From a virus: a DNA stretch of 64,000 nt. The stretch's first letter is position 1. Each line of letters starts with the position of its first letter. Both the position numbers and the translations under genes were made by a program. The notes beneath the pieces were generated by a model. It worked only from the letters and a program-made list of their open reading frames with translations, did not search any database and had not been told where the DNA came from. Below are positions 7,068-15,469 of the stretch, one piece after another. The stretch is from positions 1 to 64,000 of the IMG/VR virus record IMGVR_UViG_3300048556_000868; one strand, 5' to 3'.

Positions 7068-8270
7068 TTATTTATTTATTTCGTCTTCGAACTTTTTATC
7101 CCAATCAATATTACCATTTTCGTCTATATATGGGGGATTAGGTATGTAATTTTCTTCTTCGCCAGTACAATTAAATAAAACAAACAAGGAACTGAATAAT
7201 ACTAAAGCAGCAGAAGCAATTAAGATAATTTTATTTTTATACCAAGGTTTTTTAGGTTCTGGCTTTACGGGTTCTGGTTTAGGGTCTACGGGCTCTGGGT
7301 CAGGTTTTGGGTCTACAGGTTGTGGATCAGGTTCTGGGTCTACAGGTTCTGGATCTGGCTCAGGGTCAACAGGGTCAGGATTAATAGGTTCTGGATCAGG
7401 ATCGGGTTCGACAGGATCTGGTTCAGGGTTAATATAGCCATTATTAATTTCGACATAATAGGGTCCTACTGAGTTAATTATTATTTTTTTAAATAAAGAA
7501 TCTTCAAGATAAAAGCAGCCAAGATTACCGTGAAAAATTCCCCAACTATTTTGAAATTCCCAATACAATTTACCATTGATAGTTTTCCAACCAATCATGC
7601 ATACAGCATGACCACCAGCTTTATTTGAAGATAAATATTTTTCTGTATCAACAACTCCATCATATTTTATAGAAAAGAAATTATCATAAACCATAAAAGC
7701 ATACCATAGAGGCCTATTGAGCAACATGCTTTTAATCTCGTTTGTTTCATTAGTTGGGATGGTGTAAAAAGAATGAATTTTTTTATAAGAAGCGTCTAAT
7801 TCAGCACCTTCTTCTGGTTTAGATTTTTCATCATCTATATAAGGCCAAAAAGATTCAAAGCAGCACCCTTCCGTTTTAGCTGCCATAGCGGCGCCTCTTA
7901 TTGAGGTTCCAGAATAATCTTCTCCAGCCCATGCGTCATATTTTTTACCTTTTTGATAAATCCACATTGGGCTTGGCTCTTCAGATTTAAAAAGTTTAGC
8001 AGAACCAAGAAGAACTCTTCCGCTATGCCCGACGCAAGACCCAATTCTCCCTTGATCTTTTATTGTAGGGCTAATTTTTCGCCTAGAGAATTCTTTTGAA
8101 TCGATATCTTTGGATTGTATTTTTCTTTTTACATGCTTCCAGTCTCTTGGGTCAGGTTCTAGTTCTGAAACATTTAATTTGTAACCAGAAAATTTGTTAT
8201 CTTTAATTAATTTGCCGATAGGATTATCGAGCAATGCGTAGCCTAGTAATGTTTTTAATTTAAGTCTCAT
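7068..8270 (-). CDS. Papain-like (C1 family) cysteine protease with Pro-rich stalk and C-terminal membrane anchor
   Basis: The catalytic domain covers about residues 65-275. KDQGRIGSCVGHS supplies Gln73 (oxyanion hole) and nucleophile Cys79. AGGHAVCMIGW supplies His221. FQNSWG supplies Asn241. This is the complete C1 papain set. Residues 282-342 are a stalk of P-E-P-D-P type repeats, followed by a membrane segment (about 347-367) and an acidic tail of about 30 residues. There is no N-terminal signal peptide, so the topology may be tail-anchored, with the protease facing the cytoplasm. Possible roles are processing of phage proteins (the tape measure is a candidate) or cleavage of host membrane proteins; neither is shown. 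The ATG has a GTGTA element 9 nt upstream. Confidence 0.82.
   Translation of the reverse strand: MRLKLKTLLGYALLDNPIGKLIKDNKFSGYKLNVSELEPDPRDWKHVKRKIQSKDIDSKEFSRRKISPTIKDQGRIGSCVGHSGRVLLGSAKLFKSEEPSPMWIYQKGKKYDAWAGEDYSGTSIRGAAMAAKTEGCCFESFWPYIDDEKSKPEEGAELDASYKKIHSFYTIPTNETNEIKSMLLNRPLWYAFMVYDNFFSIKYDGVVDTEKYLSSNKAGGHAVCMIGWKTINGKLYWEFQNSWGIFHGNLGCFYLEDSLFKKIIINSVGPYYVEINNGYINPEPDPVEPDPDPEPINPDPVDPEPDPEPVDPEPDPQPVDPKPDPEPVDPKPEPVKPEPKKPWYKNKIILIASAALVLFSSLFVLFNCTGEEENYIPNPPYIDENGNIDWDKKFEDEINK
7258..7425 (-). repeat. Short in-frame repeats encoding the P-E-P-D-P stalk
   Basis: Degenerate repeats of ggttctgg/gggtcta type units encode about ten P-[ED]-P repeats in the papain-like protease, linking its catalytic domain to its membrane anchor. 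Copy number could vary by slippage. Confidence 0.7.
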
Positions 8271-8279
8271 AACAATGAG

Positions 8280-8284
8280 TACAC
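8280..8284 (-). promoter_or_regulatory. GTGTA element, 9 nt before ATG at 8270
   Basis: Minus-strand GTGTACT in the gap between the Nudix gene and the papain-like gene. Confidence 0.55.
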
Positions 8285-8698
8285 TTAAATATTTTTGATA
8301 GCGTCTGAGATTTTGGGGTCTATTTTGTCTGGCAAACTATTTAAGCCAAACCAACCATAATTAGAATGTTCTTGGTTTATGGTTACTTTTGGAATTTGTT
8401 TCGTATGTAAAGAGTATATATGAAAATTTAAATTTTCAGTCTTTATAGTGTTATAAAAGTTAAGACTGGAAGGTTTTACTTCTATTTTTGTTTCCTCAAA
8501 CAACTCTCTTTGGGCGCAATCCCTGGAGTTTTCATCTTTTTCTATGCTGCCACTAAAAATGGACCAGTATCCACCGTATGGAACTGGTTCACCTGTTAAA
8601 TAACACAGCTTAGAGCGCTTCCCTAGTAAAACTAGGAAGTTTTGATAAAAAACAACTACGCCAGAAGCATTATTGACAGCTTTCGCAGGTTTCTCCAT
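8285..8698 (-). CDS. Nudix hydrolase
   Basis: The 137-residue protein has the Nudix box at residues 50-72: Gly50, Glu56, Arg64-Glu65 and Glu68-Glu69 fit G-x5-E-x7-R-E-U-x-E-E-x-G-U. The last Gly is replaced by Lys71. Nudix enzymes hydrolyse nucleoside diphosphates linked to another moiety, and the Glu pair binds the metal. The substrate cannot be read. The location directly after nrdA, with the start 29 nt inside its 3' end, suggests nucleotide-pool work such as cleaning or balancing dNTPs. A sugar-nucleotide or RNA-cap substrate is also possible. Confidence 0.82.
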   Translation of the reverse strand: MEKPAKAVNNASGVVVFYQNFLVLLGKRSKLCYLTGEPVPYGGYWSIFSGSIEKDENSRDCAQRELFEETKIEVKPSSLNFYNTIKTENLNFHIYSLHTKQIPKVTINQEHSNYGWFGLNSLPDKIDPKISDAIKNI

Positions 8699-11093
8699 TC
8701 TTCATTGCCTCTATACTGCAAGACTCAGCTTCGTTATTTGATTGCGTAGATTTTTCAATCTTGCTAGCTGCACGATTTCTTAAGTAGTAAGTTGTTTTTA
8801 ATCCTTTTTCCCAACATTTCATATAAATATCATTTAAATATTTTAATGATGTTTGAGAGTTATATAAATTAAAACTAATTGCTTGATCTATCCATTTTTG
8901 CCTAGCTGCATTTGCTTCAATTAATGTAAACATGTCTCTATCAAATGCGGTCTTATATTTACTTTTAATATCGTTAGGTATATCACCATTTAGCATGGAT
9001 AAATCACCATCAACGCTTTTAACTAATTCTGCTAATTCTGGGCTCCATAAGTCAAGGGACTTCATATCTCTAACAAAATGCTCGTTGGTGATATAAAAGT
9101 TTCCGCTTTTGTTTTCGTAAACAAATAGTACTGAAAAGTTTGGTTCTATGCTTTGCTCGACACCGTTTATGTATCCAATTGTAGCTGTTGGAGCTATAGC
9201 CATAACGTTAGAATTTCTCATTCCGAAATCTGAAACATGTTGCCTTATTCTACCCCAGCCTTTTAGGGTTTGACCTTCACCTATTTTAAACTCCTGTTTG
9301 TTTCTATAAGAAGTTAAGTTGTTATAAGAATCAATTGGGAGTATATTTTTGCTCCATAGTGAGCCTTCGTAATTTTCATAAGACCCTCTTTCTTTAGCTA
9401 ATAATGAGCTTGCATAAATAGCATGCATAGAATAAAACTCAAAAAATTTGTCGTTGAAATCTACAGCTTCTTCGCTGTCTATTGCTATGTTAAGTTTATG
9501 AAGAACATCATGAAGAGCCATAACCCCTAATCCGATTGGACGATTTTTGAAGTTAGAATTTTTAGATTCTTTAGTGGGGTAGAAGTTTATGTCTATAACA
9601 TTGTCTAACATTCTTATAGCAACGCGTATAGTATTTTCTAATTTTACATAATCTAATTCATTGCCAGCTTCATTAAGGTGATTTAATAAATTAATCGATC
9701 CTAAGTTGCAGACAGCAGTTTCGCCTATCTCTGTTTTTTCTCCCTGCTCGTATTTAGAAGCTTTAGTATGCAAAGTTATTTCCGTACATAGATTTGAACT
9801 GTTGACAATTCCTGCGTGTTGATTTGTGTAACGTATATTACAGGGATCTTTGAATGTATTCCATGGATGAGAAGTTTCAAAAAGAACTTTTAACATTTTC
9901 TTCCATAATTCTTTTGCAGGGGTAACTCGGTAGTTTTTTATTAAACCTTCTTCTGCTTTATCGCATAATTGATTATACTTTTTGTCAAATTCATTTCCAA
10001 AACAATCATGAAGAGCGGTTTCTTTAGGATCAAAAAAGTACCATGCATCATCATTTTGAACTCTTCTCATAAATTCGTCTGGAATCCATGAAGCAGTATT
10101 CATGTCATGGCATCTTAATCTGTCATCCCCAGTATTTCTCCTAAGGTTTAAGAAATCTTCGAAATCTAAATGCCAAGGTTCAAGGTATGCGCACCCTGCG
10201 CCTGGACGTTTTCCACCTTGATTGACAGCAACTAAGAGATCGTTATAAATTTTTAACCAAGGTACTAAACCGCTAGATATCCCATTGGTACCCTGAATAT
10301 GAGAACCTGTTGAACGAAATGGTGTTACATCTAAACCTAGCCCACCAGCATACTTAGATTTTCTAGCTTCTTGCCAAGCTCCATCAAAAATTCCATCAAT
10401 ACTATCATCGAAAGTATTTAGATAACAAGAGCTTAATTGAGACTTAACTGTACCGCTATTAAACAATGTGGGGGTCGATGAAGTATAAAGCATTTGGCTT
10501 AACATATCATAAAACTCTATAGCTTTTTCAGTTTTATCTTTTTCATTTATAGCTAAACCCATTGCAATTCTCATCCAGAAGCATTGGGGTGCTTCCATTA
10601 TTTTATCATCTTGCCTAATAAAATATCTATCAAAAAGTATCTGTATACCTAAATACTTAAAATTTTTATCTCTCCTGATTCTTAAAGCTTCAGAAAGTTT
10701 TTGTAAATCAAAGTCAAGTAGTTTTTTATTCAAACGGTTTAGCTTTACTAATTTTTTAATATTTTGAATAAAGGTCTTTCTATACTGAAGGGAGAATGTA
10801 TCTGAATCCACGCCTTCTTTAAAGACCTCTTTATATAAGCAGTTAAGCAGTAATCTTGCTGCGGCAAATGAATAGTTTGGTTCTTTCTCTATTTTTTCTC
10901 TAGCCGACAAAATAAGAGCTGTATCCATTTCTTTTGTTGTAATTTTATCAAAAAGCTGAAGCTGGGCATCTAAAACAATTTCGCTGGCGGAAACATCTTC
11001 TATATCTTCACAAGCTCTCTGAGCGCTGGCGTTAATCTTATCTACTTGAAACTCTTCTAAGCGACCATTGCGCTTTTTAACTTTTATATCCAT
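8670..11093 (-). CDS. nrdA: Ribonucleotide reductase R1 (large, catalytic) subunit, class I
   Basis: The 807-residue protein has a complete class I R1 layout. An N-terminal ATP-cone (KRNGRLEEFQVDKI onward, about residues 1-90) gives allosteric control. Catalytic cysteines are Cys223 (QLSSCYLN), Cys436 with Glu438 (SNLCTEI) and Cys462 (AVCNLGSI). The C-terminal tail CESCQ provides the redox-active pair that is recharged by thioredoxin or glutaredoxin. It reduces ribonucleoside diphosphates for phage DNA synthesis together with the R2 protein at 4729-5742. The genes for R1 and R2 are separated by four envelope-type genes, the Nudix gene and a hypothetical, unlike the usual adjacent pair. A GTGTA element stands 9 nt before the ATG. 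Confidence 0.95.
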   Translation of the reverse strand: MDIKVKKRNGRLEEFQVDKINASAQRACEDIEDVSASEIVLDAQLQLFDKITTKEMDTALILSAREKIEKEPNYSFAAARLLLNCLYKEVFKEGVDSDTFSLQYRKTFIQNIKKLVKLNRLNKKLLDFDLQKLSEALRIRRDKNFKYLGIQILFDRYFIRQDDKIMEAPQCFWMRIAMGLAINEKDKTEKAIEFYDMLSQMLYTSSTPTLFNSGTVKSQLSSCYLNTFDDSIDGIFDGAWQEARKSKYAGGLGLDVTPFRSTGSHIQGTNGISSGLVPWLKIYNDLLVAVNQGGKRPGAGCAYLEPWHLDFEDFLNLRRNTGDDRLRCHDMNTASWIPDEFMRRVQNDDAWYFFDPKETALHDCFGNEFDKKYNQLCDKAEEGLIKNYRVTPAKELWKKMLKVLFETSHPWNTFKDPCNIRYTNQHAGIVNSSNLCTEITLHTKASKYEQGEKTEIGETAVCNLGSINLLNHLNEAGNELDYVKLENTIRVAIRMLDNVIDINFYPTKESKNSNFKNRPIGLGVMALHDVLHKLNIAIDSEEAVDFNDKFFEFYSMHAIYASSLLAKERGSYENYEGSLWSKNILPIDSYNNLTSYRNKQEFKIGEGQTLKGWGRIRQHVSDFGMRNSNVMAIAPTATIGYINGVEQSIEPNFSVLFVYENKSGNFYITNEHFVRDMKSLDLWSPELAELVKSVDGDLSMLNGDIPNDIKSKYKTAFDRDMFTLIEANAARQKWIDQAISFNLYNSQTSLKYLNDIYMKCWEKGLKTTYYLRNRAASKIEKSTQSNNEAESCSIEAMKNGETCESCQ

Positions 11094-11226
11094 GGACTAA
11101 TTTACACGGGGGTTAAGGTGTATTCCTTAAAATTAAACAATAACTTTGATTTTGTGATAATAACAAAAGAGTTAGTGTATGGCAACGCTAAACTTCTTAA
11201 AAGTTATTAACAATTAATAAACGGAT
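11094..11226. other. Intergenic region between gmd and nrdA
   Basis: This 133-nt AT-rich gap holds the minus-strand GTGTA element of nrdA (11103-11107). A 5-bp AACTT/AAGTT inverted repeat near 11190 is too weak for a convincing terminator. No small gene is evident. Confidence 0.5.
11103..11107 (-). promoter_or_regulatory. GTGTA element, 9 nt before nrdA ATG at 11093
   Basis: Minus-strand GTGTAAA preceded by CCCCC, unlike the AT-rich flank of the other copies. Confidence 0.5.
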
Positions 11227-12270
11227 TTACAATTTCGATTTAAATAGCTCATAATCATTGTGATACATTTTTTCTACAAGTCTATCAAAAGTAACGCTAG
11301 GCTTCCAGTTGAGATTTTTTTTGGCTAAAGAGTAGTCGGCACAAAGTTTATGGACTTCTGCTGGCCTATAAAAATTTGAGTCTATTACAATAATTGGATT
11401 TTTTTTGTAAAAATATTTTTCGTTCTCAAATTCTCCTTCTCTTGTAAAATCAATGTTAGCGCAAGCTAAACATGTTTCTATAAAATTTCTAACTGAATTC
11501 ATTTTTCCAGAACCTATGACGTATTCTACAGGTTTGTCTTGGTTTAACATTAACCAAACAGATTTTATAACATCTTCTGCGTCAGACCAATCTCTTTTTG
11601 CATCTAGATTCCCAAGTCTAATTGGCTCAAAACTTTTGTTTTTTTCTATACAGTATTTTATTCTAGCTATCCCGTGGCTAATTTTTCTGGTCACAAAGTC
11701 TAAACCCCTTCTTGGCCCTTCATGATTGAATAACCAGCCTTGTATGGCGTAAAGATTATAAGATTCTCTGTAAACTCTGACAATATGTCTTGCTGCGCAT
11801 TTTGCGGCTCCATAAGGGGATTGGGGTCTAAGTGGGTGAGATTCACTTTGAGGTGTGGAAATTACATCTCCAAATTCTTCAGAAGAACCTGCGTTGTAAA
11901 AACGGCATAGGGGGGCAAATCTCCTTATTGATTCAAGGATATGAAGAACTGCATCAGCATCTGTGTTCCAAGTTTGAATTGGATAATTCCAACTGCCAGC
12001 GACAAAAGATTGTGCTCCAAAATTTATAAAATAATCTGGTTGTATATCAATGATAACATCTCTGATGCTATGGGCGTCATTTAAGTCCATATTAAGCAGC
12101 TTGAACCTAGGCTCATTTTCTAAATGCAAGATATTGTCATGGTTTTTAACGCTAAGCCTGCGCGCAGTTCCGTATATCATAAATTTGTTTTCGCTAAGTA
12201 GTTGCAGTAAATAATCTACCATATGACTCCCGTCTTGACCTGTAACCCCTGTTATTATAATTTTTTTCAT
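11227..12270 (-). CDS. gmd: GDP-mannose 4,6-dehydratase
   Basis: The 347-residue protein is an extended short-chain dehydrogenase of the GMD type. The NAD(P) loop is GVTGQDGSH (Gly8, Gly11, Gly14). The catalytic set is the SSEEFG segment (129-134) with Tyr153 and Lys157 in SPYGAAKCAA. The GNLDAKRDW segment and RPAEVHKLCAD near the C-terminus are typical of GMD. It converts GDP-mannose to GDP-4-keto-6-deoxymannose, precursor of GDP-fucose, rhamnose or perosamine. No fucose synthase, reductase or aminotransferase is seen in this window, so the product must be finished by host enzymes or by genes outside. It closes the operon that starts at 15316, overlapping the upstream gene by 4 nt. Confidence 0.93.
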   Translation of the reverse strand: MKKIIITGVTGQDGSHMVDYLLQLLSENKFMIYGTARRLSVKNHDNILHLENEPRFKLLNMDLNDAHSIRDVIIDIQPDYFINFGAQSFVAGSWNYPIQTWNTDADAVLHILESIRRFAPLCRFYNAGSSEEFGDVISTPQSESHPLRPQSPYGAAKCAARHIVRVYRESYNLYAIQGWLFNHEGPRRGLDFVTRKISHGIARIKYCIEKNKSFEPIRLGNLDAKRDWSDAEDVIKSVWLMLNQDKPVEYVIGSGKMNSVRNFIETCLACANIDFTREGEFENEKYFYKKNPIIVIDSNFYRPAEVHKLCADYSLAKKNLNWKPSVTFDRLVEKMYHNDYELFKSKL

Positions 12271-13220
12271 TGTGTTATATTATGAAGTAATTTTTTCCAT
12301 TTTTCTAGAACAATTTCTTTATTTGATTTCGGTATTACCTGATTTAAAAAATTAAAATCAGATTCAAAATAATTACATTTAATGGTTTCATTATAAAAAT
12401 CTGCATAAGACAGCCATTCTTTTTTTAAAAAGTTTGTAGCTTGCCTATCTGGTAAATTATTAGGAAAAACAATTTCAGAAAACAAATTGACTCCCGATGC
12501 AACCAAGCTTAGGGCAAAATCTAACGATGGAAAATTTAATGGAATGCCAGCTTGATACTGCTCGAATATTGACATCGTGGATACATTGTAAGGAAGATGC
12601 GCTATACTATTGTACGAATATAAATGACTCCAAGTATACCTGCCTAATTCATTTTGATGTACTATTTTTTTATCTATTTGGGTATCAAGCTTGCTAAACA
12701 GGACTGATTTGTCTGATGTTGCTTTATATCTTGCATTTGTATAATCACATAGGCTAGGGATCCATTCCCACTTATTACCTATAAAGTGCTCGCAATACTT
12801 TTGATCAAATTGATTATTTGCAATTTTAATTATGTTTTTATTATTTATGAGCGAATCTTCTAACCAGATTAATCTTGATGGATCATTTGTGTATGGGTGA
12901 TCATATCTGGTAGCTGCGATAACAATGATTGGTTTGTTAAATTTTTCGAACAGTTTCAGGAAGCAAGGAGGGTAGGCACAGATGAAAGCATCATATTTAT
13001 CTAGCTCATTTTTATGGGCGTCGTAAAAGTCTTCCGCCATTTTTTCATCTAGACTCTTCCAGTTAGATGAATTAATGATAGGGGATTTGCATTCAGGTAA
13101 GTTAAATACCCATCTGTGGCCAGATAAGCACCAGCTCTGCACTTTATGCCCTAAGCTCTCAAAAATGTTTTTAATATCCGCTATAACAGAAATATGACAA
13201 TCTATATTAAAAAAAATCAT
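12267..13220 (-). CDS. Putative GT-B fold glycosyltransferase-like protein
   Basis: The 317-residue protein begins like a GT-B N-terminal domain (MIFFNIDCHISVIADIKNIFESLGHKV, with a helix after the first strand). A DKYDAFICAYPPCFLKLF segment resembles the region that recognises the acceptor. A later HLPYNVSTMSIFEQYQAG segment resembles the donor-site E-x-x-A-x-G of GT4 enzymes. Similarity is weak and no catalytic residue is certain. The position among glycosyltransferases, with 4-nt and 1-nt overlaps on each side, supports a glycan role. It could also be a glycan-binding or inactive enzyme. Confidence 0.5.
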   Translation of the reverse strand: MIFFNIDCHISVIADIKNIFESLGHKVQSWCLSGHRWVFNLPECKSPIINSSNWKSLDEKMAEDFYDAHKNELDKYDAFICAYPPCFLKLFEKFNKPIIVIAATRYDHPYTNDPSRLIWLEDSLINNKNIIKIANNQFDQKYCEHFIGNKWEWIPSLCDYTNARYKATSDKSVLFSKLDTQIDKKIVHQNELGRYTWSHLYSYNSIAHLPYNVSTMSIFEQYQAGIPLNFPSLDFALSLVASGVNLFSEIVFPNNLPDRQATNFLKKEWLSYADFYNETIKCNYFESDFNFLNQVIPKSNKEIVLEKWKKLLHNITQ

Positions 13221-13855
13221 TATTGAGTGTAAAGCACAAGTGGCGCATTAAGGAAAATGCCCTTGTATCTATTAGATACTAAATCTTGACAAAATTTACC
13301 ATCTTCTTTTCTGTAATAAAATTTAGATTCATTAAATTTTAATGTTTTAAATATTTCTGTTTTTATCGTTATATGCGCATGATGAATGGGTAGGTTCTTA
13401 TCTATAAGTAAATTTGTACAAGTATGATTTATGCTAAAATTATGATATGTGTCAATATTTAAAGATTTAAGCGTTTGGAATTTTGAGTTATTAGTTTGGT
13501 AATTATGAAGCAAGAAATCGTAATCTTGGATGTAATGCTTACAAAATTCAATTTTTTGAGGGTGAGGAATGTCGTCAACATCAAAAAACATAATATACTC
13601 CGCATCACTCATTAATGCTCCTGCATTTCTGGCAGATGACTGCATCCACCTTTCTTCTTGATTTGTGATTTTTATTGAAACATCATTGCCGCAAATTTTA
13701 AAATTTTGGTATCTTTCTAAAAATTGATCCTTAACACCGCTTGAGGATATTATAATTTCGTCTGGTGATATTGTTTGCTTTTGGAATTCATTTAATAATC
13801 CATCAAGCAAATGAAAGTCTAAGTCGCAACACGTGATGCATAGAGAGAGGTTCAT
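13220..13855 (-). CDS. GT2-type (GT-A) glycosyltransferase
   Basis: The 211-residue protein has a GT-A start (MNLSLCITCCDLDFHLLDGL), an ARNAG segment as in GT2 enzymes and the metal-binding acidic motif FFDVDD. It lacks the C-terminal extension of many GT2 proteins, so it is a minimal catalytic domain. It transfers a sugar from a nucleotide donor in the cytoplasm. It sits in the overlapping operon 15316-11227 and was probably acquired or kept as part of a glycan cassette with gmd. Confidence 0.78.
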   Translation of the reverse strand: MNLSLCITCCDLDFHLLDGLLNEFQKQTISPDEIIISSSGVKDQFLERYQNFKICGNDVSIKITNQEERWMQSSARNAGALMSDAEYIMFFDVDDIPHPQKIEFCKHYIQDYDFLLHNYQTNNSKFQTLKSLNIDTYHNFSINHTCTNLLIDKNLPIHHAHITIKTEIFKTLKFNESKFYYRKEDGKFCQDLVSNRYKGIFLNAPLVLYTQ

Positions 13856-14529
13856 TTTAATACATTTGTATTGGATAGCATGTTTAGCGCATCAAGATGA
13901 GATTGGTCACAGATATCATTCTCATCAAAAACCTGCCCGACGAATTGATTTTGTTTTCTTTCGCTTGGGAAATCAACTCCAGAGAAAAAAGGATCATGAA
14001 GCATTAAAGTTTCCGTTGGTATTTGATTAATGATCGAATCGAAGAATTTATAATCAGTTCCATAATTATTGGTTTTGGAAAAACTTGCACATAAATCTTT
14101 CATGTTATCTAACAAACCTTTTTTAATTCCAAACATCCCCCCTAAAACATTAAACTTATGCCAAGGGTGATCCCTCATAATATGAAAAAGTTTGTCGCTA
14201 TTAATAAATTCCTGCACAGCTTCCGATTCTCTCAAATTCAATCTACTGTCACAGTCTCTAGAAATCATCACCGAAACATCGTCATCAGAAATCGCTTCGA
14301 ACCTCCAAAACATTCCAGTCCAATCAGCCTCTCTATTCTCAATTAAAATTTCTGTATTATTAAAAGATTTTAATTTATTTATGTATTTTTCAGGAACATC
14401 TTTATGGACATAAAATCTACAAATCCAGTCAGGATATATTTTTTTTCTGAGTTCTGCGTTTTTTATAGCTCCTACGCAATACTTTGGGTTATCGCCCCAA
14501 AGCGAAAATGATATTATTTTTTTAGACAT
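13852..14529 (-). CDS. GT-A-like glycosyltransferase
   Basis: The 225-residue protein has a FSLWGDNPKYCVGAIKNA start and a SRDCDSRLN acidic motif (D-x-D) typical of small virus and bacterial GT-A transferases that recognise nucleotide sugars. The HIMRDHPWH and GGMFGIKKG segments fit the family pattern of an acceptor-side loop followed by a conserved G-G-M-[FW]-G-x-K. It overlaps both neighbours (8 nt and 4 nt) in the same operon. Substrate unknown. Confidence 0.7.
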   Translation of the reverse strand: MSKKIISFSLWGDNPKYCVGAIKNAELRKKIYPDWICRFYVHKDVPEKYINKLKSFNNTEILIENREADWTGMFWRFEAISDDDVSVMISRDCDSRLNLRESEAVQEFINSDKLFHIMRDHPWHKFNVLGGMFGIKKGLLDNMKDLCASFSKTNNYGTDYKFFDSIINQIPTETLMLHDPFFSGVDFPSERKQNQFVGQVFDENDICDQSHLDALNMLSNTNVLK

Positions 14530-15316
14530 TTATCATGCTGTTTATATTTCTTATTATTCTTCTTGCATTACCTGTATGAGTGGTTCCATATTCTTTGTAT
14601 TTATCTCTAACCTCTTTTTCTTCGATCATTTTCCAGGAATGGTTATTTGGATCAGTTGAAACCCCTGTGGGGTTATCATAATAAACTCCAAGAATATCGT
14701 CTATCTTTTTCATTTTTGCTCCATTAGCGCCGCACCTTAGCCAAAATTCATTGTCTGCAGCCGACTTGTAAGACTCATTAAAAAAACCGAATTTATCATG
14801 TAAGGATTTCCTGTAAACAGGGGATTGGTGTGGAGGGTTGCAGTCTATTATATTTGCCATTGAGAAATCAGGGAAGTTGTATCTGAAAGCGCTTTCTTTT
14901 AAGGCTACATCGTAACCGCAATTAATAGAGTTTGTTATAAGACTATCTGCGTAAACTAAATCAATATCTTTGTTTTGATCAAGATATGAGTGTTGAATTT
15001 CTAAAGCGTCTTTTCTTTTTGAATCATCTAGATTTGCGTTATTCAGAATTTCTGCAGAAGATTGCTGTATAGCTATATTCCAACATGCATACAGACCTGG
15101 ATCGCTATCTAGTCTCAAATATTTAATATTTGAGTATTTATCTTGGTAATTTTTTATTACCTTAAATTCTTGGTCTGGTGAGTTTGCGTCGATCAATATC
15201 AACTCGCATTCATCAAAAATAGTTTGATTCGTTATGTCTCTCAGGTAGTGGTCTATGTATTTGCCACCTTTAAATATTGAGCAAAAAATGCTTACTTTAA
15301 TTTTTTTACTTGACAT
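14522..15316 (-). CDS. GT2-type glycosyltransferase
   Basis: The 264-residue protein is a family 2 transferase: KVSIFCSIFKGGKYIDHYL at the start, LILIDANSPD in the nucleotide-binding part, GLYACWNIAI as in G-x-Y-x-A-x-N-x-x, and ANLDDS with the D-D metal motif. It is the first gene of the leftward glycan operon. The region upstream has a TATAAT-like -10 on the minus strand (15342-15337) that overlaps a palindrome, so expression of this operon and of the divergent sigma operon may be controlled together. No Shine-Dalgarno is visible before its ATG. Confidence 0.8.
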   Translation of the reverse strand: MSSKKIKVSIFCSIFKGGKYIDHYLRDITNQTIFDECELILIDANSPDQEFKVIKNYQDKYSNIKYLRLDSDPGLYACWNIAIQQSSAEILNNANLDDSKRKDALEIQHSYLDQNKDIDLVYADSLITNSINCGYDVALKESAFRYNFPDFSMANIIDCNPPHQSPVYRKSLHDKFGFFNESYKSAADNEFWLRCGANGAKMKKIDDILGVYYDNPTGVSTDPNNHSWKMIEEKEVRDKYKEYGTTHTGNARRIIRNINSMINV

Positions 15317-15343
15317 ACTAGATTTATTTATGTATAATTATAT

Positions 15344-15363
15344 TCCTCAAACTGGTTTGAGGA
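15344..15363. promoter_or_regulatory. Palindrome in the divergent intergenic region, candidate operator
   Basis: The 20-bp palindrome reads tcctcaaac-tg-gtttgagga. It lies between the leftward glycan operon and the rightward sigma operon and abuts the leftward TATAAT-like box. A 2-nt centre argues against a transcription terminator hairpin and for a dimeric repressor site. Confidence 0.55.
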
Positions 15364-15416
15364 TATTCTTTACGTATTCTTACATTATTGTCTAACGTTA
15401 ATCTTAAAAAATAATG

Positions 15417-15446
15417 TTGACATTACTTATGATATTATGTTAACAT
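15417..15446 (+). promoter_or_regulatory. Predicted sigma70-type promoter of the rightward operon
   Basis: TTGACA at 15417-15422 is followed, after 18 nt, by TAACAT at 15441-15446 (4 of 6 matches). The sigma-factor ATG is at 15470. The -35 is perfect and the -10 is mediocre. Confidence 0.5.
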
Positions 15447-15469
15447 AGTTTCTTTTCAACAAATAATAC

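Noticed and set aside
8600-8645. Hairpin cttccctagt/actaggaag followed by T-rich sequence
   Set aside because: It lies inside the Nudix coding sequence, where a terminator would cut the gene; the stem has a bulge.
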